From: Alphaproteobacteria bacterium
Lineage (GTDB): Bacteria > Pseudomonadota > Alphaproteobacteria > JAUXUR01
Reading direction: 5' to 3'
NCBI GenBank assembly: GCA_030696155.1
Contig: JAUYSY010000002.1
Span: forward strand, 1-39,236
Length of the DNA stretch: 39,236 nt
Of this stretch, positions 9,396 through 17,775 are shown piece by piece. The notes below the pieces were generated by a model that ran no database searches, was not told the DNA's origin, and saw only the letters and a program-made list of their open reading frames with translations. Position 1 is the stretch's first letter. Each line of letters begins with the position of its first letter. The translations under genes were made by a program, and so were the position numbers.

Positions 9396-10066
9396 AATTT
9401 AAATTCCTTTAATTGTTGGAAGCCATGCAATGGTTTGGCATTTACATCAAATAAGTCTCGATGCGCAAAATGTTGACCTATACGTTGATATAATCGTGCA
9501 ACAGCCTGATATGCATTAATCGTTACAATCGCCATCAAACGACCATTTTCAGCCAATTGATTCAAGATATTCTCTGGCACAAAGTCTACAGCACCTTCTA
9601 AAAAGATCAATGAATAAGGTGCCCCTTTTGGAAATCCATCTTTTAAATGCGCATAATGAAAAATACAATTCAAAATCTCTAATTTTGAAAGCTCTTCTGT
9701 AGCATTTGAGAAGAATTCTGGTTTTTCATCAATACCTATGACGCTTGACGCTAATTTACCCAATATTGCGGTTGTATAACCCATCCCACATCCAATATCC
9801 AGCACGACATCATCTTCTTGAATCATCGATGCTTGCACAAGACGTGAAAACGTTAAAGGAGACATTAAGAAACGTCCCTCACCTAAGGATAAATCGCTAT
9901 CAATATATGAAATATTTTGCACTTCCTTTGGTAAAAATTTTTCGCGAGGTGTCGTAAGAATTGCCTCAACAATGCGTTCCTCAACAACTTGATTTGGACG
10001 TAACAATCCATGAACCATATTGATTCTGGCTGTATTATGATCGACATATGATTGGACGTGAACCAT
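9392..10066 (-). CDS. pcm: Protein-L-isoaspartate O-methyltransferase family protein
   Basis: The 224-residue protein has the PCMT layout. N-terminal helices contain REKFLPKE (about 41-48) and are followed by an S-adenosylmethionine fold with motif I VVLDIGCGMGYTTA (87-100) and the acidic turn GIDEK (111-115). PCMT enzymes methylate isoaspartyl residues in damaged proteins. The segment that in classical enzymes reads TISQP and contacts substrate is here FLMSP (67-71), a feature of this divergent alphaproteobacterial subgroup, so true isoaspartate activity is uncertain. AAGGGGAG lies just upstream of the ATG. It is the first gene of the operon with the rhodanese gene and tolC. Confidence 0.85.
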   Translation of the reverse strand: MVHVQSYVDHNTARINMVHGLLRPNQVVEERIVEAILTTPREKFLPKEVQNISYIDSDLSLGEGRFLMSPLTFSRLVQASMIQEDDVVLDIGCGMGYTTAILGKLASSVIGIDEKPEFFSNATEELSKLEILNCIFHYAHLKDGFPKGAPYSLIFLEGAVDFVPENILNQLAENGRLMAIVTINAYQAVARLYQRIGQHFAHRDLFDVNAKPLHGFQQLKEFKL

Positions 10067-10140
10067 GATTTCTCCCCTTCAATTTTTAAGACCTCAAAAA
10101 AAGTAAATTAAGGAATTGGTAATTCCCCAGCTCCTCCCTT

Positions 10141-10253
10141 CCTACGTCCCGCGGCTTGACCGCGGGATCCATTAAACTTTTGAAAAGATTAGATAAATAT
10201 TTAACAATAGCCTTCTTCACTATGGACCCCGCGGTCAAGCCGCGGGGCGTAGG
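10141..10253. repeat. Short palindromic element, family A, copy 3
   Basis: This 113-bp element has 30-bp arms that are near-perfect inverted repeats. The left arm (10141-10170) starts CCTACGTCCCGCGGCTTGACC, and the right arm (10224-10253) is its complement with GGGGCGTAGG at the end. Each arm is itself a hairpin (CCGCGG...CCGCGGG), and the spacer of about 50 bases is AT-rich. It matches copy 4 at 31508-31619 in arm sequence, length and much of the spacer. It sits between pcm and tRNA-Pro, with no coding content. Confidence 0.85.
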
Positions 10254-10365
10254 GGAGAGGCCTAAATTTTTCTCTCTCCCGGAGAATTACATGAATTGTT
10301 TAAATATTAATTAAAACCCTCTTGCAAAGCAATTGAAAATAATGTAAATCTATAAACACAAAAAA

Positions 10366-10442
10366 CGGGGTGTAGCGCAGCCTGGTAGCGCGCCTGCTTT
10401 GGGAGCAGGATGTCGGGGGTTCAAATCCCTCCTCCCCGACCA
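10366..10442 (+). tRNA. tRNA-Pro (anticodon TGG)
   Basis: The 77-nt sequence folds as a standard cloverleaf. D-stem GCGC/GCGC encloses AGCCTGGTA, the anticodon stem CCTGC/GCAGG encloses loop TTTGGGA (anticodon TGG), the T-loop is TTCAAAT, and the discriminator base is A with CCA encoded in the DNA. The acceptor stem CGGGGTG/CTCCCCG pairs at six of seven positions, with a T-T opposition at pair 6-67. A weak promoter-like pair, TTGCAA and TAAATC 17 bp apart, lies at 10322-10350. The complementary strand shows a false 60-codon frame that is only antisense tRNA. Confidence 0.95.
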
Positions 10443-10586
10443 TTATTGTATGGTCACCGTTTTGAAAACATTTCCCCTTCAAATACTTCTCGACGAATAA
10501 CCAAAAAATATAGTATTATGCCGCTATCATTCGCATGATATACGTTTTCGTAATATTAACTTGAGAATTGTGTAACAAATTACAAA

Positions 10587-12395
10587 ATGAACTTTTTTTT
10601 TAAATTATTTTATATTGTATGTATTTTTTTGAAACCAGTTTTAGCATCCACTGAACTGACCTCTATATCCCTTTATGGCACCCCAAAATATTCAAATGAC
10701 TTTAAAAACTTTGATTATGTCACCCCCAATGCACCAAAAGGAGGCACAATTCGTCTTGCGATTATTGGTGGATTTGACAATTTTAATCCGTACCCCATGA
10801 ATAGGATTACGGCTGAAGGCGTTTACTTAACCTATGATAGCTTACTTAAAAGATCACTTGATGAACCCCTTAGCAGCTATCCCCGCATTGCAAGCACATT
10901 CACACTAAGTGATGATGAATCTTGGGTTATATTTAAACTCAATCCTAAAGCTAAATTTCACGACCAAACACCTATCACAGCCCACGATGTCGCTAAAACT
11001 TTTGAAGCTATTCAAAAAGCGGGACCCTTCACTTTTCGTGAAGCTTTTAAAGAGATTGACCATATCGATATAATATCAACCCACGAAATAAAATTTACAT
11101 TCAAAACACCCAGTCAACGCGCACTTGTCTTATTCATTGGATTTCTTCCTATTTTACCAGCAAAAGACCTTGAAAAAAAAGATTTAACCCATTTTGCTAC
11201 AACGCCTTCACTTGCCAATGGGCCTTACAAGGTAAGTAAATACGAATTCAATAAATTTGTTGAATATGAACGTGTTAAAGATTACTGGGCACAAGATTTA
11301 CCCTCAGAAAAAGGACATAGCCATTTCGATATCGTTCGTTTTGAGTATTTCCGCAATTATCAAGCAGCTTTTGAAGCTTTTAAAGCAGGTACCATAGATC
11401 TATTTCAAGAAGAAGATATCGGCCATTGGCTTAAAAATTATAACTTTCCTGCTGCCAAAAAAGGACATGTCCAATTAAAAGACATTCCGCATCAACGTCC
11501 AAATATTTTAGGTTTTGTTTTTAACACAAGGCGCGCCCCTTTTAACGATATAAATGTTCGAAAAGCGTTATCGCTCGCTTTAAATGTTGATAGCCTGAAT
11601 AAAAATTATTTCCATCATGCTTATGAAACAATACCCAGTTTTTTTGGCAATACAGACCTTGCAGCACCAGACACACCTAGTCTTGATGAAATAAAACTAC
11701 TTTCTTCTTACAAAGATAAAATTTCCGCTGAGCTTCGTAATCATCAATTCAGCCTTCCTCTTTTAAAACATACTGAACATCGACATGATTTAAGTCTAGC
11801 CCATGATTTGCTCAGAGAATCAGGTTATGAAATTCGCCAAAACAACCTCTATTCAAAAGAATCGACAAAACCAATAAGCTTTGAAATCTTACTGCAATAT
11901 CCTCAATATGAAAGACTCGCTTTATCTTTTAAAAAAAGCCTTGAAAAACTTGGCATCACAACCCATGTTCGTGTTGTTGATGCGGCTTTATATCAAAAAC
12001 GTTTAAATGTTTTTGATTATGACATGATTATTAATAATTGGTCACAGTCACTTGCACCACACGCTGAACAAATGCGATATTGGGGATCAAAAGCGGCAAT
12101 GACACAAGGAAGCGCAAACTACGCTGGCATTCAAGACGTTGTTATTGATGACCTTTTAGAAAAATTAATATCTCAAAAAAGTAAAGTTGACCATTTAACA
12201 ATCACACATGCACTCGACCGCATATTACAAAGTGGTTATTATTTCATCTCGCTTCCTCAAAAAACGCGAGATTTTGTTGCATATTGGAACAAATTTGGGC
12301 ACCCTAAGTCACAACCTGTGTCAGCCTTCCCTCTTCTTAAGTGGTGGTATACACAGACCTGGTGGCAAAATGAGACGAGTCAAGCATTTGAGTAA
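10587..12395 (+). CDS. YejA-like extracellular solute-binding protein (family 5), paralog 1
   Basis: The 602-residue protein has a signal peptide (cleavage near VLAS, residue 20-21) and full-length family 5 peptide-binding architecture. The YejA subgroup hallmarks are the early LYGTPKYSNDFKNFDYVTPNAPKGG segment (from about residue 29, shown here only as YGTPKY and NAPKGG landmarks), then DESWVIFKLNPKAKFHD, and a C-terminal WWYTQTWW. Such lipoproteins or periplasmic proteins deliver oligopeptides to an ABC permease (YejBEF in E. coli). No permease or ATPase gene lies nearby. It is the first of three tandem paralogs. Compared with paralog 2 it lacks one G at the WWAK-stop junction, so it reads on for several extra residues and overlaps the next gene by 26 bp. 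Confidence 0.9.
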   Translation: MNFFFKLFYIVCIFLKPVLASTELTSISLYGTPKYSNDFKNFDYVTPNAPKGGTIRLAIIGGFDNFNPYPMNRITAEGVYLTYDSLLKRSLDEPLSSYPRIASTFTLSDDESWVIFKLNPKAKFHDQTPITAHDVAKTFEAIQKAGPFTFREAFKEIDHIDIISTHEIKFTFKTPSQRALVLFIGFLPILPAKDLEKKDLTHFATTPSLANGPYKVSKYEFNKFVEYERVKDYWAQDLPSEKGHSHFDIVRFEYFRNYQAAFEAFKAGTIDLFQEEDIGHWLKNYNFPAAKKGHVQLKDIPHQRPNILGFVFNTRRAPFNDINVRKALSLALNVDSLNKNYFHHAYETIPSFFGNTDLAAPDTPSLDEIKLLSSYKDKISAELRNHQFSLPLLKHTEHRHDLSLAHDLLRESGYEIRQNNLYSKESTKPISFEILLQYPQYERLALSFKKSLEKLGITTHVRVVDAALYQKRLNVFDYDMIINNWSQSLAPHAEQMRYWGSKAAMTQGSANYAGIQDVVIDDLLEKLISQKSKVDHLTITHALDRILQSGYYFISLPQKTRDFVAYWNKFGHPKSQPVSAFPLLKWWYTQTWWQNETSQAFE

Positions 12396-14208
12396 AAAAT
12401 TTTTTAAATACGCATTATTTTTAGCATTTGTCATTTTCTTAAGTTCAACCATACACGCTTTTGATGATCAAAATCTTCCTTGGCATCATGCTCTATCTCT
12501 TTATAATGAGCCTAAATACCCAGAAGATTTTAAACACTTTAATTACATTAATCCCAATGCCCCCCAAAAAGGCAATTTTGAATTACGTATGCCTGGAACC
12601 TTTGACAGCTTAAACCCTTATATACTTAAAGGAATCTATCCAGACGGTCATTGTTTAACTGTTGAAAGTCTTTTAAAAAAATCAGCTGACGAACCTCTCA
12701 CCATGTATGGTCGAATTGCTGAAAAAATGCAAATACCTGATGATAGGTCTTGGATAAGATTTAAGTTAAGACCTGAAGCCAAATTTTATGATAATTCACC
12801 TATTACAGCTGAAGATGTTGAATTTTCGTTTCAATTAATGCGTACGAAATCGCGCCCTGACCTTCGGTCTTTTTATGAACATGTTGATCGCGTCGAAATT
12901 CTTGGATCTCGCGATCTCGTTTTTCATTTAAAAACAATAGAAAATAGACAAATACCCCTTATGATCGGCTTTATGCCTATTTTGTCAAAAAAATATTATA
13001 CAAAACATGATTTTGATCGCCCTGGTCTTGATGTCCCCCTTACAAGCGGTCCTTATATCATCACAAAGATAGAACAAGGTAAAAAAATCATTTACAAAAA
13101 AAATCCTAATTTTTGGGGAAAAGATCTCGCTATTAATGTTGGTCATTATAATTTTGATGAAATTCACTACCTTTATATTCGTGACGACGCCGTTTCTCTA
13201 CAAGCTTTTCAAAAAAACGATTATGATTTTCGCGAAGAACCAAACATTATAAAATGGTCACATGAGTACAATTTTCAAGCTGTTAAAGATAATCGCGTCG
13301 CCTGCAAATCATTTCCTGTAGCACATACACTCGACATGCATGGTTTAGTCATGAATTTACGCAAAGATATTTTTGCTGATTATCGTGTTAGACAAGCCCT
13401 CACCCTTGCACTCGATTTTGATTGGCTTAATCGCAATTATCTTCATGATGCTTATAAACGCACAGATAGCTTTTTTGTTGATCCTCAAATGATTGCCCAT
13501 TCACTCCCCAAAGGTTCGGAACTCAGCATCTTAGAACCATTTAAAGATCAATTACCTTCTTTTATTTTTTCAAAGCCTGTTGAAGAATTTATTCCAACAG
13601 ACACACAAAAATCACGTGCTGATTTAAATAAAGCCAAGGATTTGCTTAAAGAGGCTGGATGGATCATTAAAAACAATCAGCTCCACCACGAAAAAACAAA
13701 CAAAAAAATGGAATTTGAAATACTCCTAGCACTTCCTTTTTATGAAAAAGTTGTACATTCTTACGCGCATAATCTTGCTAAATTAGGTATCAAAGCAAAT
13801 ATTCGTACAGTTGAATCCACCCAATATGAAAAACGCGTTCAAGACCATGATTTTGGCATGATTATTCATTATTGGAACCAATCCTATTACCCAGGGTGCG
13901 AGCAAAGTTTTAATTGGGGTTCAGCACAAGCGTCCATGAAAGGCAGCAAAAATTATGCAGGCATCGCTGATCCCGTCATTGATTACCTGATTAGCACTAT
14001 TCCCAAAGCCTCAAACCTTGAAGCATATCTTGCCTCAACACGTGCCTTAGATCGACTTTTACGCGCACATCAATTCGTGATACCGTTATTTCAACCGCGC
14101 GAAAATCATTGTGCATTTTGGGATAAATTTGGATTCCCTGAATCACCGCCACCTCATGGATTTAGAAATATTCGTTGGTGGGCATTACATACATGGTGGG
14201 CAAAATGA
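12370..14208 (+). CDS. YejA-like extracellular solute-binding protein (family 5), paralog 2
   Basis: I place the start at the ATG at 12370 (612 residues) because it begins a proper signal peptide (MRRVKHLSKKFFKY, a hydrophobic core, then STIHA); a frame open from 12208 only overlaps the end of paralog 1. The mature protein again has the YNEPKYPEDFKHFNY and NPNAPQKG landmarks, DDRSWIRFKLRPEAKF and a C-terminal TWWAK. It is expected to bind peptides in the periplasm. The start codon is preceded by GGTGG and lies inside the coding end of paralog 1; its own stop forms an ATGA overlap with paralog 3. The chain implies one coupled transcript. Confidence 0.9.
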   Translation: MRRVKHLSKKFFKYALFLAFVIFLSSTIHAFDDQNLPWHHALSLYNEPKYPEDFKHFNYINPNAPQKGNFELRMPGTFDSLNPYILKGIYPDGHCLTVESLLKKSADEPLTMYGRIAEKMQIPDDRSWIRFKLRPEAKFYDNSPITAEDVEFSFQLMRTKSRPDLRSFYEHVDRVEILGSRDLVFHLKTIENRQIPLMIGFMPILSKKYYTKHDFDRPGLDVPLTSGPYIITKIEQGKKIIYKKNPNFWGKDLAINVGHYNFDEIHYLYIRDDAVSLQAFQKNDYDFREEPNIIKWSHEYNFQAVKDNRVACKSFPVAHTLDMHGLVMNLRKDIFADYRVRQALTLALDFDWLNRNYLHDAYKRTDSFFVDPQMIAHSLPKGSELSILEPFKDQLPSFIFSKPVEEFIPTDTQKSRADLNKAKDLLKEAGWIIKNNQLHHEKTNKKMEFEILLALPFYEKVVHSYAHNLAKLGIKANIRTVESTQYEKRVQDHDFGMIIHYWNQSYYPGCEQSFNWGSAQASMKGSKNYAGIADPVIDYLISTIPKASNLEAYLASTRALDRLLRAHQFVIPLFQPRENHCAFWDKFGFPESPPPHGFRNIRWWALHTWWAK

Positions 14209-16031
14209 CTTTAAAAAAAATTGTACTTCTTTCTACATTAGCACTTCTTCCAAACTTAGCCTTCGCTGAAGAAGTATCAAAGCCAATCGATCCCCTTCCC
14301 TTACTACATGGCATTTCAATGCATCAAGACCTCAAATATCCAAAGGACTTTAAGTTGTTTGACTATGTCAATCCAAATGCTAAAAAAGGTGGGGACTTAC
14401 ATTTACGTCATATAGGCACATTCGATTCTCTTAACCCTTATTTGCTTAAAGGAACGCCTTCACCCTACCTAATGGGACGCGTCTATGGATCACTTATGAA
14501 ACGAAATAAGGATGAACCTTTTTCACTTTATGGTTTTATCGCCGAATCTATTCAAGTGCCTGAAGACAGAAGCTATATCATTTTCCATATAAACCCCTTA
14601 GCAAAATTTGAAGATGGCACTTCTATTAAAGCTGATGACGTTGTTTTTACCTTTAACACACTTAAAGAAAAAGCAGGTCCGCACATCAAAATGCTTTATA
14701 ATAAAGCAAAACAAATTGAAAAATTAGGCGATCTTTCCGTCAAACTTATTCTTGATCAAGAAAAATCTGATCGTGAAACAGTTTTATTATTAGCGATGAT
14801 GCCTGTTTTTTCCAAAAACTTTTTTGATAAACATGTTTTCGAAGAATCCAGCCATATATTCCCTCTTTCATCTGGGCCTTATCGAGTTAAAAAGTTCAAT
14901 CCAGGCAAAGAAATTGAATATGAACGCGTCAAGGATTTTTGGGCAGAAAATTTACCCTGCATGAAGGGCCAAAATAACTTTGATAATCTGATTGTTACAA
15001 GCTATCGAGATGAAAATATAGCCCTTGAATCTTTCAAATCAGGTGGATACGACCTTATTCACGAAACAGATTTTGCCAAATGGGAAAAAGATTACGATAT
15101 TCCAGCGGTCAAAGAAGGCAAAATCAAAAAGATTGTTATGCCCTTCAAACGTCCGATGGGCATGTTTGGTATTGCCCTCAATATGCGCCGCCCTCCTTTT
15201 GATAATCTTAAACTTCGCCAAGGACTTATTACCCTTTTTGACCATCAATGGATGATCGAAAATTATTACAATAATTCATACGTCCCAAGCACTAGTTTTT
15301 TCAGTAATTGTGATTTTGAAGCAAAAGGTCAAGCCACAGGCAAGGTCAAAGAAATTCTTGAAACTTATAAAGATAAAATTCCCCCTTCCGCTTTTGATGC
15401 CCCTAAAATTCAAAATATTACGCAACGTGAACGTTTAAGAATCGCCTTAAAATTATTCGATGAAGCTGGCTGGCAAATCATTGGTAAAAATCTTACAAAC
15501 ATTCAAACGAAAGAAAAGCTTTCCTTTGAAATACTAATTGGTTTAAAACCGCTTGAAAAAATATGTTTAGCTTATGCCAATATGCTTCAAAAAGCAGGTA
15601 TCGACCTTAAAGTACGTTATGTTGACTCAACCCAATTCAACAAAAGAAAAGATGAGTATGATTTTGATGCCGTTATTCATTTATGGGGTGTTAATTACCC
15701 GGGCAAAGAATTAAACCATTCTTGGTCAACAGAAGCAGCTAATAAAGAAGGCGCACGTAATTATCCAGGTATTAAAAATCCTGTTATCGATGATTTAATT
15801 CAAAAAATTATTGAACAAACCAATTATGATGATTATGTCGCTTATATTCAAAGTCTTGATCGTGTTTTATGGTCGGGTGACTATCTTGTACCACTGGTTT
15901 ATTGGAATAAAGATCATTTTGCTTATTGGAACAAATTTAAAATCCCTGATGTATTAGATACCAATCAAGGTAAACTTTCTTATTTGAACCGTGAGGAATG
16001 GGCCATAGACTTATGGGAAACGGCAAATTGA
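14205..16031 (+). CDS. YejA-like extracellular solute-binding protein (family 5), paralog 3
   Basis: The ATG at 14205 overlaps the stop of paralog 2 (ATGA) and begins a signal peptide MTLKKIVLLSTLALLP...AFA, giving 608 residues; the frame is open from 14175, but that part duplicates the end of paralog 2. The family landmarks are MHQDLKYPKDFKLFDY, NPNAKKGGDL and DRSYIIFHINPLAKFEDG. The C-terminus ends in LWETAN rather than the WW-x-TWW ending of the other two. It is the last gene of the array and is followed by the convergent Lrp gene 43 bp away. Three diverged copies suggest different peptide specificities sharing a permease encoded elsewhere. Confidence 0.9.
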   Translation: MTLKKIVLLSTLALLPNLAFAEEVSKPIDPLPLLHGISMHQDLKYPKDFKLFDYVNPNAKKGGDLHLRHIGTFDSLNPYLLKGTPSPYLMGRVYGSLMKRNKDEPFSLYGFIAESIQVPEDRSYIIFHINPLAKFEDGTSIKADDVVFTFNTLKEKAGPHIKMLYNKAKQIEKLGDLSVKLILDQEKSDRETVLLLAMMPVFSKNFFDKHVFEESSHIFPLSSGPYRVKKFNPGKEIEYERVKDFWAENLPCMKGQNNFDNLIVTSYRDENIALESFKSGGYDLIHETDFAKWEKDYDIPAVKEGKIKKIVMPFKRPMGMFGIALNMRRPPFDNLKLRQGLITLFDHQWMIENYYNNSYVPSTSFFSNCDFEAKGQATGKVKEILETYKDKIPPSAFDAPKIQNITQRERLRIALKLFDEAGWQIIGKNLTNIQTKEKLSFEILIGLKPLEKICLAYANMLQKAGIDLKVRYVDSTQFNKRKDEYDFDAVIHLWGVNYPGKELNHSWSTEAANKEGARNYPGIKNPVIDDLIQKIIEQTNYDDYVAYIQSLDRVLWSGDYLVPLVYWNKDHFAYWNKFKIPDVLDTNQGKLSYLNREEWAIDLWETAN

Positions 16032-16074
16032 GCTCTTTCCTTAACACTATAAAGTTGTTCAGTAAAATGAAACC

Positions 16075-16557
16075 CTACTTCAAAATCAAATTAATAGGTG
16101 GTCCTGGTAAATTTTTGGATTTTCGAATACATAAAGAAGATTTAACATGCGCAACATTAGGTGCTGACGTTAATTGTGTCGTTAAAAATCGTTGGTATGA
16201 ATCCCAATCTTGCGCAATTATTTTAAGTAAAAAATCTGTATCACCCGCAAGCATTTGACACTCACGCACCATATCCCAGTTTTGCACGAGATTTTCAAAA
16301 GCGATTAAATCGTTTTCAGCATGAGAATGCAAACGCACTTGCGCAAATATAACGACTGTGAAGCCTAAAGCTTCAGCATTGATATCAGCGTGATAACCTG
16401 TTATAAAGCCAGAATCTTCAAGTGTTCGCACACGCCTTAAACAAGGGGGTGCTGATATTCCTGCACGATCGGCAAGATCAACGTTTGTCATTCGCCCGTT
16501 ATCTTGAAGATCATGTAAAATTTGAAGATCGATTGCATCAATTTTTGTGCGTCGCAT
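16075..16557 (-). CDS. Lrp/AsnC-family transcriptional regulator
   Basis: The 160-residue protein has the Lrp layout. The N-terminal winged helix-turn-helix begins IDAIDLQILHDLQDNGR and carries a recognition region around ISAPPCLRRVRTLEDSGFI (about 34-52), followed by a RAM/AsnC ligand domain (GFTVVIFAQVRL, AGDTDFLLKI). These proteins form octamers or dimers and respond to amino acids. It is transcribed divergently from the ELM1-family gene, with about 110 bp between them, and convergently to the solute-binding array. The peptide-binding genes next door make amino-acid-responsive control of that array plausible, but no operator can be identified. Confidence 0.92.
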   Translation of the reverse strand: MRRTKIDAIDLQILHDLQDNGRMTNVDLADRAGISAPPCLRRVRTLEDSGFITGYHADINAEALGFTVVIFAQVRLHSHAENDLIAFENLVQNWDMVRECQMLAGDTDFLLKIIAQDWDSYQRFLTTQLTSAPNVAHVKSSLCIRKSKNLPGPPINLILK

Positions 16558-16670
16558 TTATTTAACCTTAATTGACCGGTACTCAGCGCAGTAGACTAAT
16601 ATGTAAAAGTTCGTGCGCCTAATGTTTTTTGTAATTTTATGTCTTACTAAGACTTGATACGGAGCCTAAA

Positions 16671-17642
16671 ATGTCAACTCAAACCTGTTGGATAATGAGC
16701 GATGGACGCCGAGGCATTGAAATTCAATGCTTAGCTTTGGCAGATGCCCTTAACCTTACACCAATTTTAAAAAGGATCAAGCCCTCTTATCCATGGTTTT
16801 TTTTACCGCCATCTCTTTGTTTTAAAGCATTATGCTCTGTCAAAAACAATCCTGATCCAATTTCACCACCATGGCCTGATATTTTAATCACATGCGGAAG
16901 ACAATCAGTTGCAATTTCATCTGCAATTCGTCAAAAAAGCAATAATAAGACCTTCACTATCCACATTCAAGACCCTAAATTAAATTTAAATAAATTTGAT
17001 GTGATTGTGGCGCCTTTACATGACAATCTAAAAGCACCTAATGTTATCAATGCGTTAGGTTCTATTCATGGGATTAATCCTGAATTCTTAAAACAAGAAG
17101 GACAAAAGTTTAATTATTTAGTTGAAAAACTACCTAAACCACACATAAGTGTTATTATTGGTGGTATCAGTAAACATCATGATTTTAGCGAAAAAGTATT
17201 TCAAACATTAATTCAAGATCTTAAAAACCTTCAACAAAAATATGGTGGTAGCCTTCTTTTAACACCATCTCGCAGAACACCTACACATTATATTTCTAAA
17301 CTAAAAAGTGAACTAACTGACATACCTCATTATTTATGGGAGGGTGTTGATCCAAACCCTTATTTTGGTATGATTGCTCTTTCAGATTTTCTTATTGTCA
17401 CTTGTGATTCAGTCAATATGGCAACGGAAGCCGCCGCCAGCGGCAAACCCCTTTATATTTATCATTTTGATGAATCGCCGCCTAAATTTATAGAATTCCA
17501 TCAATCCTTACGTGATAAAGGCATTTCACGTCGTTTTGAAGGCATTTTAGAAAATTGGCATTACGAACCTTTGCTTGAAATAAATCGAATTGCAGATAGA
17601 ATAAGAGAGATTTATGAAAAATCCCAGCCTCAAGAAGACTAA
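16671..17642 (+). CDS. ELM1 (mitochondrial fission)-like family protein
   Basis: The 323-residue protein matches the bacterial branch of the Mito_fiss_Elm1 family (formerly DUF1022). It starts with WIMSDGRRGIEIQCLALADAL and has PDILITCGRQS, then GGISKHHDF, then LLTPSRRTP, and near the C-terminus SDFLIVTCDSVNMATEAAASGKPLYIY. The fold resembles GT-B glycosyltransferases of the MurG/lipid-A disaccharide synthase type, and the SVNMATEAAASG stretch sits where those bind nucleotide sugar. The biochemical role in bacteria is not settled. The ATG follows GGAG at a normal distance. trxB follows on the same strand after about 130 bp. Confidence 0.85.
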   Translation: MSTQTCWIMSDGRRGIEIQCLALADALNLTPILKRIKPSYPWFFLPPSLCFKALCSVKNNPDPISPPWPDILITCGRQSVAISSAIRQKSNNKTFTIHIQDPKLNLNKFDVIVAPLHDNLKAPNVINALGSIHGINPEFLKQEGQKFNYLVEKLPKPHISVIIGGISKHHDFSEKVFQTLIQDLKNLQQKYGGSLLLTPSRRTPTHYISKLKSELTDIPHYLWEGVDPNPYFGMIALSDFLIVTCDSVNMATEAAASGKPLYIYHFDESPPKFIEFHQSLRDKGISRRFEGILENWHYEPLLEINRIADRIREIYEKSQPQED

Positions 17643-17775
17643 AACTGGGATCAAGGTAGAACAACACAAATAATAAGAAGAAGACAATTAGTCTTACAAT
17701 TATTATACAATATTTATTTCAAAATATGAATAAATATTATCATCTTTATTTGAAATGCTTTAAAGGAGAAATAAA

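Noticed and set aside
10300-10482. 60-codon minus-strand frame across tRNA-Pro
   Set aside because: It is the antisense of the tRNA, a well-known source of false predictions (EEGFEPPTSCSQ-type peptides).
12208-12369. Longer N-terminus for the second solute-binding protein
   Set aside because: This part overlaps the coding end of the first paralog in another frame and places 54 residues before an obvious signal peptide.
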